Source: Chloroflexaceae bacterium
GTDB lineage: Bacteria > Chloroflexota > Chloroflexia > Chloroflexales > Chloroflexaceae
Direction of reading: 5' to 3'
Length of the DNA stretch: 32,318 bases
Assembly (NCBI GenBank): GCA_012031225.1
Contig: JAAUTZ010000043.1
Coordinates: 1 to 32,318, forward strand
A program made the position numbers and the translations under genes. Under the pieces are notes generated by a model. That model searched no databases, had not been told where the DNA came from, and was given only the letters and a program-made list of their open reading frames with translations. Position 1 is the stretch's first letter, and every line of letters begins with the position of its first letter. Below are positions 6,652 through 13,521 of this stretch, in pieces.

Positions 6652-8364
6652 ATGCAAGCAGTCCAGTCTCCACAGCGGAGTTCTGCACCGGTAGTATTCC
6701 CGCGGGTGGGCATGCTCACCAGCGAACGCTGGCTCATCGGGGTCCACGTAATGAGTGCCCTGTTTGCCCTTTCAATTGGGATCCTTATGGGTCCGTTCCA
6801 AACGTTTCGGCGTGCGCCCGCCTTTGTGCAGGCGTTTCCCGACTGGCAAATCCCAGTCTTTTCGTATTACTATCAAGCCCTGACGATGCACGGGGTAATG
6901 AATGCCCTGTTCTTTACCACCTTCTTCATTGTCGGCTTTAGCTACTTTGTCACGCAGCGTTCGCTGCAACGCCCGATCAACCAGACGATGGGCTGGATCG
7001 CCTTTGTGCTGATGTTTATCGGCTTGGGCTTAATCCTCTACGCGATCTGGACCAATCAGGCGAATGTGCTGTACACCTTCTACTCGCCGATGCTCGCCCA
7101 CCCGACCTTCTATCTCGGCTTGGTGCTCCTTGCGGTTGGCTCGTGGGTGGCGGGGGCCGCCATCTTCATGGCCTATATCGCGTGGAAGAAAGAGCATCCC
7201 GGTGAGCGCGTACCGTTGGCGGTGTTTGCGATTCTGGTCAACCAGATTATGTGGCAGATCTGTACGCTTGGGGTTGCCATCGAAATCCTCGTGCTGCTGC
7301 TACCGGCTTCTTTGGGCTTCCTGTTCGTCACGGATGTGCAGGTCGGGCGTGCGCTCTTCTGGTTCTTTGGCCACCCGCTCGTCTACTTCTGGCTGATCCC
7401 AGCGTATGTCTCGTGGTACACCATGCTGCCCACGCAAGCCGGCGGCAAGCTGTTCAGCGACTCGCTGGGGCGTGTGGCCTTCCTGATGCTGCTGATCTTC
7501 TCGCTGCCCGTCGGGGTCCACCACCTGTACGCCGATCCCGGGGTGAGTGCCGTCTCGAAGGGGATCCACACCGTCCTAACGTTTGTGGTTGCCATTCCGA
7601 GCTTTATGACCGCCTTCAACGTGGGTGCGTCACTAGAGTATGCCGCTCGCAAGCGGGGCGCACGCGGGCCGCTGAGCTGGCTGTTCCACCAGAAGTGGGG
7701 TGATCCCGTCGTGGTTGCCCAACTCGGCGGCATGATCCTGTTCATCATGGGCGGCTTTAGCGGGCTAATCAACGCCTCGCTGACGCTGAACATCGCCCTC
7801 CACAATACGGCGTGGATCCCCGGCCACTTCCACATGACGCTCGGTGGCGCAGTGACGCTCACCTACATCGGGATCACCTACTGGCTCCTGCCGATGCTGC
7901 GCGGGCGAGCCTTGTACAGCGACAAGATGGCTCTCGCGCAAGTCTGGACATGGGTCGTGGGCATGCTGATCTTCGGGCACGGCATGGGCACTGCGGGCAT
8001 TGCTGGTGCGCCGCGCCGCACGGATCTCGGCGCAGTGCCGTACCTGAACGACACGATGATCTTCTGGCTCAACAGCTCGGCAATTGGCGGCTTCGTGTTG
8101 CTGATTAGCTCGATCCTGCTGTACGTCAATATCGTCGGCACGCTCGCTTTCTCCACCAAGCCCTACGACTACGAACCACCGATTGCCCATCGCGGCGATC
8201 CCAATTCGCCGCTCTGGTTGGAGCGGTGGGGCTTGTGGATTGGCATCACGCTCTTCCTGATCCTGATCGCGTGGGCCCCCGTGTTTGTCGAATCGCTGAA
8301 CTTCGTGGATGGCTTCAATGCTCCGTTCTTCGACCCAGCCCGCCCATCCCCGATCACGCCGTAG
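6652..8364 (+). CDS. cbaA: ba3-type cytochrome c oxidase subunit I
   Basis: A 570-residue polytopic haem-copper oxidase subunit that reduces O2 to water and pumps protons. The ligands are seen: low-spin haem His80 (LTMHGVMNA); CuB His241 with cross-linking Tyr245 (GHPLVYFW); CuB His290/His291 (GVHHLYAD); active-site haem and low-spin haem ligands His392/His394 (PGHFHMTLGG). The GHPLVYFW form and the overall length fit the B-type (ba3) family. AGAAGGAG precedes the ATG. Subunit III is absent, as usual for ba3 enzymes. The operon order is receiver, IIa, II, I, then a small membrane protein. Confidence 0.96.
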   Translation: MQAVQSPQRSSAPVVFPRVGMLTSERWLIGVHVMSALFALSIGILMGPFQTFRRAPAFVQAFPDWQIPVFSYYYQALTMHGVMNALFFTTFFIVGFSYFVTQRSLQRPINQTMGWIAFVLMFIGLGLILYAIWTNQANVLYTFYSPMLAHPTFYLGLVLLAVGSWVAGAAIFMAYIAWKKEHPGERVPLAVFAILVNQIMWQICTLGVAIEILVLLLPASLGFLFVTDVQVGRALFWFFGHPLVYFWLIPAYVSWYTMLPTQAGGKLFSDSLGRVAFLMLLIFSLPVGVHHLYADPGVSAVSKGIHTVLTFVVAIPSFMTAFNVGASLEYAARKRGARGPLSWLFHQKWGDPVVVAQLGGMILFIMGGFSGLINASLTLNIALHNTAWIPGHFHMTLGGAVTLTYIGITYWLLPMLRGRALYSDKMALAQVWTWVVGMLIFGHGMGTAGIAGAPRRTDLGAVPYLNDTMIFWLNSSAIGGFVLLISSILLYVNIVGTLAFSTKPYDYEPPIAHRGDPNSPLWLERWGLWIGITLFLILIAWAPVFVESLNFVDGFNAPFFDPARPSPITP

Positions 8365-8384
8365 GATGGCTGAGTAGGTTTGGC

Positions 8385-8426
8385 TGGTACGCAGTGCATC
8401 TCCCATCTGGGGCAGGCTGCGTACCA
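8385..8426 (+). other. Long-loop hairpin after oxidase subunit I
   Basis: TGGTACGCAG (8385-8394) and CTGCGTACCA (8417-8426) form a perfect 10-bp inverted repeat with a 22-nt loop. It sits in the 96-nt gap before the small membrane gene and has no T-run. A partial terminator or an mRNA-stability element is possible. Confidence 0.4.
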
Positions 8427-8460
8427 CATTTCGCTATATATCTGATTGGAGAGACATACT

Positions 8461-8772
8461 ATGCCACCTTCTGCTCCCCCTCCAACCCGTGCAGCGCATC
8501 CCGCTGCACATTTAAGGGCCGCCCGCCCGTTCCCCTACGTGGGGATCGCAGGGGCATTGCTCGTGAGCTTTGGCTTCACCTTCATTGCGATGGCAGCGGC
8601 ATATATCGAGGACATTGCCGCCCTTGCATCGGCTCCAGCCGATCTGTGGGCAGCGATCTGTGGAATCCCCGTTGAGAATTCGCTGACATTCCCACTGCTG
8701 CTGCTCGCAGGCAGCGTAACCATGCTCGTGGGCATGGCCATCCTGATGGTTGATTGGTGGCGCAAACGCTAG
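8461..8772 (+). CDS. Small two-helix membrane protein of the oxidase operon
   Basis: A 103-residue protein that I do not recognise. It has a Pro/Ala-rich N-terminus, one helix near residues 27-47 (VGIAGALLVSFGFTFIAM), a short loop and a second helix near residues 75-97 that ends in DWWRKR. Both ends are therefore probably cytoplasmic. GGAGAG (8448-8453) points to the ATG at 8461 rather than an upstream TTG. It is the last gene before the terminator at 8827, on the oxidase strand. It could be an accessory or assembly subunit of the ba3 oxidase; this is inference from position only. Confidence 0.7.
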   Translation: MPPSAPPPTRAAHPAAHLRAARPFPYVGIAGALLVSFGFTFIAMAAAYIEDIAALASAPADLWAAICGIPVENSLTFPLLLLAGSVTMLVGMAILMVDWWRKR

Positions 8773-8826
8773 CGGGACGCGGGACCTAGCGAGGGCTTAC
8801 GGGATCACAACGCAATCGAGCCAACC

Positions 8827-8849
8827 AAGACGGGCTGCGGGCCCGTCTT
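8827..8849 (+). terminator. Terminator of the oxidase operon
   Basis: A perfect 9-bp stem AAGACGGGC/GCCCGTCTT with a 5-nt loop is followed by TTGGGTCT. The T-run is short, but the A-rich 5' side means it could serve both this operon and the converging minus-strand gene that ends at 8858. Confidence 0.6.
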
Positions 8850-8857
8850 TGGGTCTG

Positions 8858-9691
8858 CTAGCGACGTGCGCCACTGCGCCCAACTTTCAGCACCTCGACC
8901 AGTTCTTCAAGGCTGAGTTGCGACGGATTGCGCGGCGGGGCTTTGGGGGTGCCACACAGCAGCAACCGCCGATTGGGGTGCAAGTACCAATCGGCGTGCG
9001 GATCACGCTGTTGCAAATCTACGTAGATTGGCTCTAGATCAACCGGCGAACGACTCTGCGCGGCAATCCCCATGTAGCCGCGCCCATCGCGGTAGGCATA
9101 CAGCACCGCGCCGCGCTCATAGGCGAGGCGGCTCGATCCGCCATCGTCGCTCTGCATCGCAATCCCCAAGCCCCAACGGGTGGGGAATTCGAGCCGCCGC
9201 GCAAACGCTGACTCGAGGCGCAGCAGGCGTTGCTCATGCTCATACCACGCATCGAAGTTAGCGAGCATCGCTTGGGCAACATGGTGCGGGCGATTGGGGA
9301 AGAGGGCATTGTAGCCAGCAATGAGATCATTGATGTTGAAGAACATCGTGTCGCGTCCGGTAGCCCGCGCATTATCGAGGCGATTGACTTGATCCACCAT
9401 CCGCATCAGCGCACGATCATCAGGGACAATCTCACGCCGCACGAGTTCAGCAGCGCACAAGTATTGATCGGCGACTTGATGGTGATCGTAGCGGCCACCG
9501 CCCGTATCTACGTGAACGATGCGCGGGTCATCATCCGGCGGGCGATTGGCAAGCGTGCTGCCCGCCGCCACAAACAGCAACTCGGCATCAGTTGCACCGC
9601 CTTTGCGAATCAGAATCCAGATTGCGATGAGGCAATCAAGATCGGGGGCCAAATGCCCGACAATAATGGAAGGTGGCTGCTGTGGCTGCAC
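8858..9691 (-). CDS. DHH-superfamily-like phosphoesterase (predicted)
   Basis: A 277-residue soluble protein. HLAPDLDCLIAIWIL (residues 13-27) resembles motif I (HxxPDxD) of DHH phosphoesterases, and VDTGGGRYDHHQ (61-72) holds a DHH triplet after an Asp-Gly turn. These motifs bind divalent metals in exopolyphosphatase-, RecJ- and MYG1-like proteins. The middle and C-terminal parts are not familiar. The substrate is unknown. The start is GTG at 9691, as an in-frame TAG lies just upstream. It has its own promoter (9748-9777) overlapping the end of the nth gene. A MYG1-like nuclease or hydrolase is an alternative description. Confidence 0.6.
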   Translation of the reverse strand: MQPQQPPSIIVGHLAPDLDCLIAIWILIRKGGATDAELLFVAAGSTLANRPPDDDPRIVHVDTGGGRYDHHQVADQYLCAAELVRREIVPDDRALMRMVDQVNRLDNARATGRDTMFFNINDLIAGYNALFPNRPHHVAQAMLANFDAWYEHEQRLLRLESAFARRLEFPTRWGLGIAMQSDDGGSSRLAYERGAVLYAYRDGRGYMGIAAQSRSPVDLEPIYVDLQQRDPHADWYLHPNRRLLLCGTPKAPPRNPSQLSLEELVEVLKVGRSGARR

Positions 9692-9747
9692 AAGTACCCA
9701 CTAACTTTCTAGCTACTCCTATCAAAACGAGACTTCTCAAGTTACCA

Positions 9748-9777
9748 AGTATAACAAAGAGATCGAGCCTTCGTCAA
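9748..9777 (-). promoter_or_regulatory. Sigma-70-type promoter for the DHH-like gene
   Basis: On the minus strand TTGACG (9777-9772) and TATACT (9753-9748) are spaced by 18 bases, close to consensus. The start would be near 9741, giving a leader of about 50 nt. The -35 overlaps the last codons of the upstream nth gene. Confidence 0.65.
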
Positions 9778-10442
9778 CGGGTGCGCTGCACCCCGTTGCG
9801 GGCGCACCACTGGGCAACGGGGCAGATGCTACAGCGCGGCGAGGTGGGGTGGCAGATATTCTGCCCTAGCATCACCAGCAAGCCGTTGATCGGGATCCAG
9901 TATTCGGCGGGCAATTGCTGGCGCAGCACCAACTCGGTTGCGTCAGGGGTTTTCGTTTGCACGTAGCCCCAGCGATTGCAGATGCGGTGGACGTGGGTAT
10001 CTACACAGATGCCGGGCAAGCCGAAGCCTGCCGTCAGCACCAGATTGGCCGTCTTGCGGCCTACGCCGGGCAGCGCGAGCAGGGCTTCCAGATCGGCGGG
10101 CACGGTGCCGCCATAGGCGCGCAGCAGGATCGTGCTGATCTGGCGCAGGTTGCGGGCTTTGGTGCGGTAGAAGCCGACGGGATAGATCAACTGGGCGAGC
10201 TGTTCCTCATCCAGATTCAGCATTGCTTGGGGGGTATCGGCAACGGCAAACAGGCGCGGCGCAACCACCATAGTCAGGGTATCTTTCGTCCGCAAGCTCA
10301 AGATGGTGGCTACCAGCACCCGAAACGGGGTACTCTCGCCAGTCACCCCCAGCTCATCAATCATGGGCAGGGTATAGCCCTGCATCGCTGTTTGCAGGGT
10401 GGTCATCACCGTATGGATCGGGAAGTCGGCAGGAGCGGGCAT
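9774..10442 (-). CDS. nth: Endonuclease III (DNA glycosylase/AP lyase)
   Basis: A 222-residue base-excision repair enzyme that removes oxidised pyrimidines and cleaves abasic sites. The helix-hairpin-helix LPGVGRKTANLVL carries the catalytic Lys130, and Asp148 is in VDTHVHR. The [4Fe-4S] loop has Cys197, Cys204, Cys207 and Cys213 with the exact C-X6-C-X2-C-X5-C spacing. The length is normal for the family. It starts one base after the stop of the HAD phosphatase gene (TGA-T-ATG), so the two are co-transcribed and probably translationally coupled. Confidence 0.96.
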   Translation of the reverse strand: MPAPADFPIHTVMTTLQTAMQGYTLPMIDELGVTGESTPFRVLVATILSLRTKDTLTMVVAPRLFAVADTPQAMLNLDEEQLAQLIYPVGFYRTKARNLRQISTILLRAYGGTVPADLEALLALPGVGRKTANLVLTAGFGLPGICVDTHVHRICNRWGYVQTKTPDATELVLRQQLPAEYWIPINGLLVMLGQNICHPTSPRCSICPVAQWCARNGVQRTR

Positions 10443-10443
10443 A

Positions 10444-11124
10444 TCAGCGGTGGCTCTCTAGGTGCGGCGTGAGCAGGTAGGGGCGTAGTTCGGCGGCATC
10501 GGCAACGATGGCATTGGGCGCGGCGGCTTCCAGCTCACCGGCGGGGGCGTAGCCATGCCGCACCGCAATCACCGGCAGGTGGTAGTGGCGTGCGCCTTCG
10601 ACATCGTGCAGGCGATCCCCGATCATCACGCACTGGACCGGATCGGGGTTGCCGAGTTGTTGCAGCACATCGCCAATCACCTCAGCTTTGGTGGTGATGC
10701 GCCCATCGAGAGTGGCTCCGCCCACGTAGGTGAAGTAGGGCCGCAGCCCGAAATGGGTGACAATCGGCTGGGCGTACACTTGCGGCTTGGAGGTAGCGAG
10801 GGCGATCTGTGCGCCAGCCGCGTGCAAGTCGGCGAGGAGTTCTGGCATGCCCGCATAGACGCTGTTCTCATACATCCCGATGGGGATGTAGCGTTCGCGG
10901 TAGAGCCGGCTCATCTGCTGGGCAGCTTCGACACTGCCCAGATGCGCGGTGAGCGTATCTGCTAGCGGAGGCCCTAGCCACGTATACAGCGTGCTTTCGG
11001 GGGGCACGGGCACGCCACTCTGCTCGAAGGCATAGACCAGCGAACGGATGATGCCGGGTGCGGAGTCGGTGAGGGTTCCGTCCAGATCAAACAGGACATA
11101 CGGGTAGGTCAGTTGGTATTTCAT
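10444..11124 (-). CDS. HAD-family hydrolase, phosphoglycolate phosphatase-like
   Basis: A 226-residue haloacid-dehalogenase-fold phosphatase. Motif I is FDLDGT (nucleophile Asp13, Asp15), motif II is ALATSKP, the conserved Lys is in TTKAEVI, and motif IV is GDRLHDVEGA. The helical cap between motifs I and II is of the type found in phosphoglycolate phosphatases and pyrophosphatase-like members. With nth it may form a repair pair, since phosphoglycolate ends arise from oxidative DNA damage, but the substrate is not proven. An extended -10 lies only 7 nt before the ATG, so the mRNA may be leaderless. Confidence 0.85.
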   Translation of the reverse strand: MKYQLTYPYVLFDLDGTLTDSAPGIIRSLVYAFEQSGVPVPPESTLYTWLGPPLADTLTAHLGSVEAAQQMSRLYRERYIPIGMYENSVYAGMPELLADLHAAGAQIALATSKPQVYAQPIVTHFGLRPYFTYVGGATLDGRITTKAEVIGDVLQQLGNPDPVQCVMIGDRLHDVEGARHYHLPVIAVRHGYAPAGELEAAAPNAIVADAAELRPYLLTPHLESHR

Positions 11125-11131
11125 ACGGGCA

Positions 11132-11140
11132 AGTATAGCA
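11132..11140 (-). promoter_or_regulatory. Extended -10 promoter giving a probably leaderless HAD-nth mRNA
   Basis: On the minus strand TGCTATACT is followed by 7 bases and then the ATG of the HAD gene at 11124. A start point about 7 nt after the -10 would fall on the start codon itself. No convincing -35 is seen, as expected for an extended -10. Confidence 0.6.
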
Positions 11141-11340
11141 CAGGTGACAGGTGGCAGGAACGCAGGTGGCAGGTATCAGGTGGCAGGTTTCAGGGGTCAG
11201 GTTTCAGGGCAGGAACGCAGACCACGAAGCACACGCAGAACCCGAAGCAAAGCACAGGGCGAGGAAGTAGGCGGAGCAGATCGGCGACAGATCGGCATTG
11301 CCACCCAATCGCTACCACCTACCCCCTGTCACCGTCACCT
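11141..11340. repeat. Intergenic element of CAGGTGGCAGGT repeats and an inverted pair
   Basis: This 200-nt non-coding stretch opens with degenerate units of CAGGTGGCAGGT(A/T)TCAGG (11141-11212). It contains GGCAGGAACGCAG twice (11153-11165, 11208-11220) and CAGATCGGC twice (11278-11286, 11288-11296). GGTGACAGG at 11143-11151 is inverted as CCTGTCACC at 11325-11333. The middle (11217-11249) resembles the repeat at 1121-1166. It lies between the start of the HAD gene and the end of the peroxiredoxin-like gene. No transposase is present; a MITE-like or REP-like element is likely. Confidence 0.6.
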
Positions 11341-11366
11341 ACCCCCAAAACCTAACACCCGCCCCC

Positions 11367-11900
11367 CTAGCTGCGCCACTTGATCGTACAGCCGACGGGT
11401 GCAGTCTGGGCCGGTTCGGGGCGGCTGCCGGACAGTACAGCAGCAAGGGCGTGGCGCAGGTAGGGGACACTCACCGCCGCCGGATCGTCGTAGTTGTCAT
11501 CAATTGCGCCGTGATACGCGAGGGTGCGGGCGTGGTCAAAGAGAAACACTTCGGGCGTGCGCTGGGCATCATATGCCCGGGCGACATCCTGCGTGGTATC
11601 GTGCAGGTAGGGGAAGTTGAACTGCTTGCGCGCAGCCCGTTCGCGCATTGCGTCGAAGTTATCGGCGGGCTGCTTCACCGCGTCATTGGCATTGATCGCC
11701 ACAAACTGTATCCCGCGTGGGGCATACTCCGCCTGTATCGCAATCATCCGATCTTCCCACGCCTGCACATACGGGCAGTGGTTGCAGCTAAAGATAACCA
11801 CCAGAACCGCCGCGTCCGCAAAATCTGCCAATGCGTGCTGTTGCCCATCTACGCCAATCAAGGCGAAATCAGGGGCGGGTGCGCCAAGTGCAAGTGCCAT
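11367..11900 (-). CDS. Peroxiredoxin/thioredoxin-fold redox protein with CNHC motif
   Basis: A 177-residue protein of the AhpC/TSA-thioredoxin superfamily. The N-terminal GAPAPDFALIGVDGQ leads to VVIFSCNHCPYV, with Cys39 and Cys42 as the active-site pair. Further on are the cis-Pro segment TPEVFLFD and a conserved C-terminal Cys171 in GCTIKWR. No signal peptide is seen, so a cytoplasmic thiol-disulfide or peroxide role is likely; the partner is unknown. AAGGAG precedes the ATG. It is 68 nt downstream of the thioredoxin-like gene and probably belongs to the same transcript as the polyprenyl synthase. Confidence 0.85.
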   Translation of the reverse strand: MALALGAPAPDFALIGVDGQQHALADFADAAVLVVIFSCNHCPYVQAWEDRMIAIQAEYAPRGIQFVAINANDAVKQPADNFDAMRERAARKQFNFPYLHDTTQDVARAYDAQRTPEVFLFDHARTLAYHGAIDDNYDDPAAVSVPYLRHALAAVLSGSRPEPAQTAPVGCTIKWRS

Positions 11901-11920
11901 TTGGGGTTGCTCCTTACTGT

Positions 11921-11945
11921 TTCAGAGTGCTTCAGAATATTTCAG
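11921..11945 (-). repeat. Three TTCAG repeats at exact 10-base spacing
   Basis: TTCAG begins at 11921, 11931 and 11941, so all three sit on one face of the DNA helix, just upstream of the ribosome-binding site of the peroxiredoxin-like gene. On the minus strand the unit is CTGAA. It could be an operator for a repeat-binding regulator, but the function is not shown. Confidence 0.45.
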
Positions 11946-11968
11946 CATGCGTTCAACCAATTACCGGC

Positions 11969-12325
11969 TCAGTCTATCGGCGGCGTTTCGGGATCTGCCG
12001 CCGTGGTGGGCACGGCGCGGGCGTGTTGGAGAGCCGTGCGGATCAGGTCAGCCGAAGGCAGCGGCGTGATGCGTCCATCGGGGTGGCGATAGGCGCGGCA
12101 CGCAAGGGCGTAGGGCGTAGCGGCGGGAAGCGGGTCAATATCGTGCCCATTGATACGGATCGTGGGTGAGCCGGGAAACTGCCACTGTTGAGCGGCAGCA
12201 TCCGTCTCGACGGCAATCACCTGCACTGGCAGGTCTAGCCCCAGTTCGGCCAAGACGCGGTGCAGCCGCTCGTGTGCGGTAGTGTGCGAAGGGCAGCCAT
12301 CAAAATAGAGCAACTGGATCTGCAT
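11969..12325 (-). CDS. Thioredoxin-like small protein
   Basis: A 118-residue protein starting with QIQLLYFDGCPSH. The beta strand plus CPSH (Cys11) matches the thioredoxin-like family often annotated as thioredoxin family protein or glutaredoxin-like, with FPGSPTIRINGHDI as the cis-Pro strand. The second active-site Cys is replaced by His14, so it would be a monothiol protein or a metal or thiol binder. The C-terminal third, with ALACRAYR, follows the family pattern. Its ATG overlaps the stop of the polyprenyl synthase by one base (TGATG), a strong sign of coupling. Confidence 0.75.
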   Translation of the reverse strand: MQIQLLYFDGCPSHTTAHERLHRVLAELGLDLPVQVIAVETDAAAQQWQFPGSPTIRINGHDIDPLPAATPYALACRAYRHPDGRITPLPSADLIRTALQHARAVPTTAADPETPPID

Positions 12326-13311
12326 CAGCTCAGGCTCCGGTGGGCTTGGCTCTGCTGCACAATCTGCTCGCTGAGTTGTTCGAGCAGATGACGGGCAGGC
12401 ACGGCGGGTAGTCCGGCAAGGTGGGCGCAGGCTTCGCTAGCAAGCTGGCGGGCGACACGGTAGGCATGGGGTACGCCGTGCTGCTGCACCTGCACGCGGG
12501 CGTGGGCAAGCACATCTGGATCGTCACTGTCTATCGCGTGGGCAAGGCGAGGATCGGAGGCGTGTTCAACGGCATAAATGAATGGCAGGGTGATGATCCC
12601 ACGCCGTAGATCGGTGCCGCCCAGTGCGGGAGTGGCTGCACCATTGGGGGTGGGCAGGCTATAATCAAGCGCATCATCCATCACCTGAAACGCCAAGCCA
12701 AGCTGATAGCCAAATTCGCCGACGCGCTCAATCCGCTCATCATCGCCGCCAGCCAGAGCCACGCCCGCTCGACACGCCGCCGCAAACAGTGCGGCAGTGC
12801 GACAGCCGATCTTATAGAAGTATTGCGTCAGAGCCAGATCAAGCGGGGTCGCTTGCAGCACCGGAGCCAAGCCGCCTTCGCTGATCCGCATCACCGCCTG
12901 CGAGTAGTAGGTAATTACCCGTGCATCGGGGGCCCGCGCCATCTCGCCTGCTGCAAGCGCAAAGAAGTAATCGCCTAGCATCAAGGCCGGCCCATGCTCC
13001 CATTGATTGGTGCTGCTGGCTTGCCCGCGCCGCCGCTGGGCATCGTTCACGAGATCTTTGTGGACAAGTGCGGCGCGGTGGATCAGCTCGGCGGCGGCGG
13101 CGGCATGCTGCACCTGCTCCAATTGGTAGCTGCCCAATTGGGCCGCAAGCAGCACGAGGGCAGCGCGAAGCTGGCGGTCGGCAACATCGCCCAGATATTT
13201 GCGGGTCAGGTGGACTACGGCTTGGCGAGCGTTGAGCCGAGCTTGGACAATCGTTTCAACGTGGGCGAGGTCTTGAATGATTGGGGCGGGCAGCGTGAAT
13301 TGCTGGATCAT
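12325..13311 (-). CDS. Polyprenyl synthetase family protein with altered first Asp-rich motif
   Basis: A 328-residue all-helical trans-isoprenyl diphosphate synthase homologue. The second Asp-rich motif is intact (VMDDALD, Asp212, Asp213 and Asp216), and RTDLRRG-like and TLPFIYA segments follow. The first motif, normally LVHDDxxD with RRG after it, reads LVHKDLVND (residues 82-90) before AQRRRG. The first and third Asp are therefore Lys85 and Asn89, while Asp86 remains. Normal enzymes condense isopentenyl diphosphate with an allylic diphosphate to make quinone or carrier side chains. This protein may be less active, use a shifted Asp (Asp90), or be a partner subunit. It leads the thioredoxin-like operon. 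Confidence 0.85.
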   Translation of the reverse strand: MIQQFTLPAPIIQDLAHVETIVQARLNARQAVVHLTRKYLGDVADRQLRAALVLLAAQLGSYQLEQVQHAAAAAELIHRAALVHKDLVNDAQRRRGQASSTNQWEHGPALMLGDYFFALAAGEMARAPDARVITYYSQAVMRISEGGLAPVLQATPLDLALTQYFYKIGCRTAALFAAACRAGVALAGGDDERIERVGEFGYQLGLAFQVMDDALDYSLPTPNGAATPALGGTDLRRGIITLPFIYAVEHASDPRLAHAIDSDDPDVLAHARVQVQQHGVPHAYRVARQLASEACAHLAGLPAVPARHLLEQLSEQIVQQSQAHRSLS

Positions 13312-13343
13312 GCAGTATTCCTATTGCTTGCTGTGCCACTGCT

Positions 13344-13372
13344 ATTGTACCGAGAATAGCAGCGCGGCGCAA
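13344..13372 (-). promoter_or_regulatory. Promoter for the polyprenyl synthase operon
   Basis: On the minus strand TTGCGC (13372-13367) and TACAAT (13349-13344) are 17 bases apart. The leader would be about 26 nt. The -35 is weak and the -10 is good. Confidence 0.45.
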
Positions 13373-13428
13373 GGTGGCGCAGGTACAGCTTTGCGCTTGA
13401 CGGACACCGCCCCACTGGGCCAGAATCC

Positions 13429-13437
13429 TGCTATACT
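13429..13437 (+). promoter_or_regulatory. Extended -10 promoter for the PAS/STAS sensor
   Basis: TGCTATACT lies about 85 nt upstream of the ATG at 13522 and has the same form as the elements at 11132, 17624, 24391 and 32298. No good -35 is seen. The spacing suggests an untranslated leader of about 78 nt. Confidence 0.5.
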
Positions 13438-13521
13438 ATCACCATATACGGTTGATGCCTATGCTGCGGGATCACCCAAATTCACCCGAGCTAAAGCAGT
13501 GCAGATAGAAAGAACACATCC

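Noticed and set aside
9230-9712. A 160-residue plus-strand frame opposite the DHH-like gene
   Set aside because: It is a shadow of the minus-strand gene and has no recognisable motif.
11298-12092. A 264-residue plus-strand frame across the peroxiredoxin-like gene
   Set aside because: It spans the repeat element and the antisense of a well-matched gene; its composition is that of a shadow frame.
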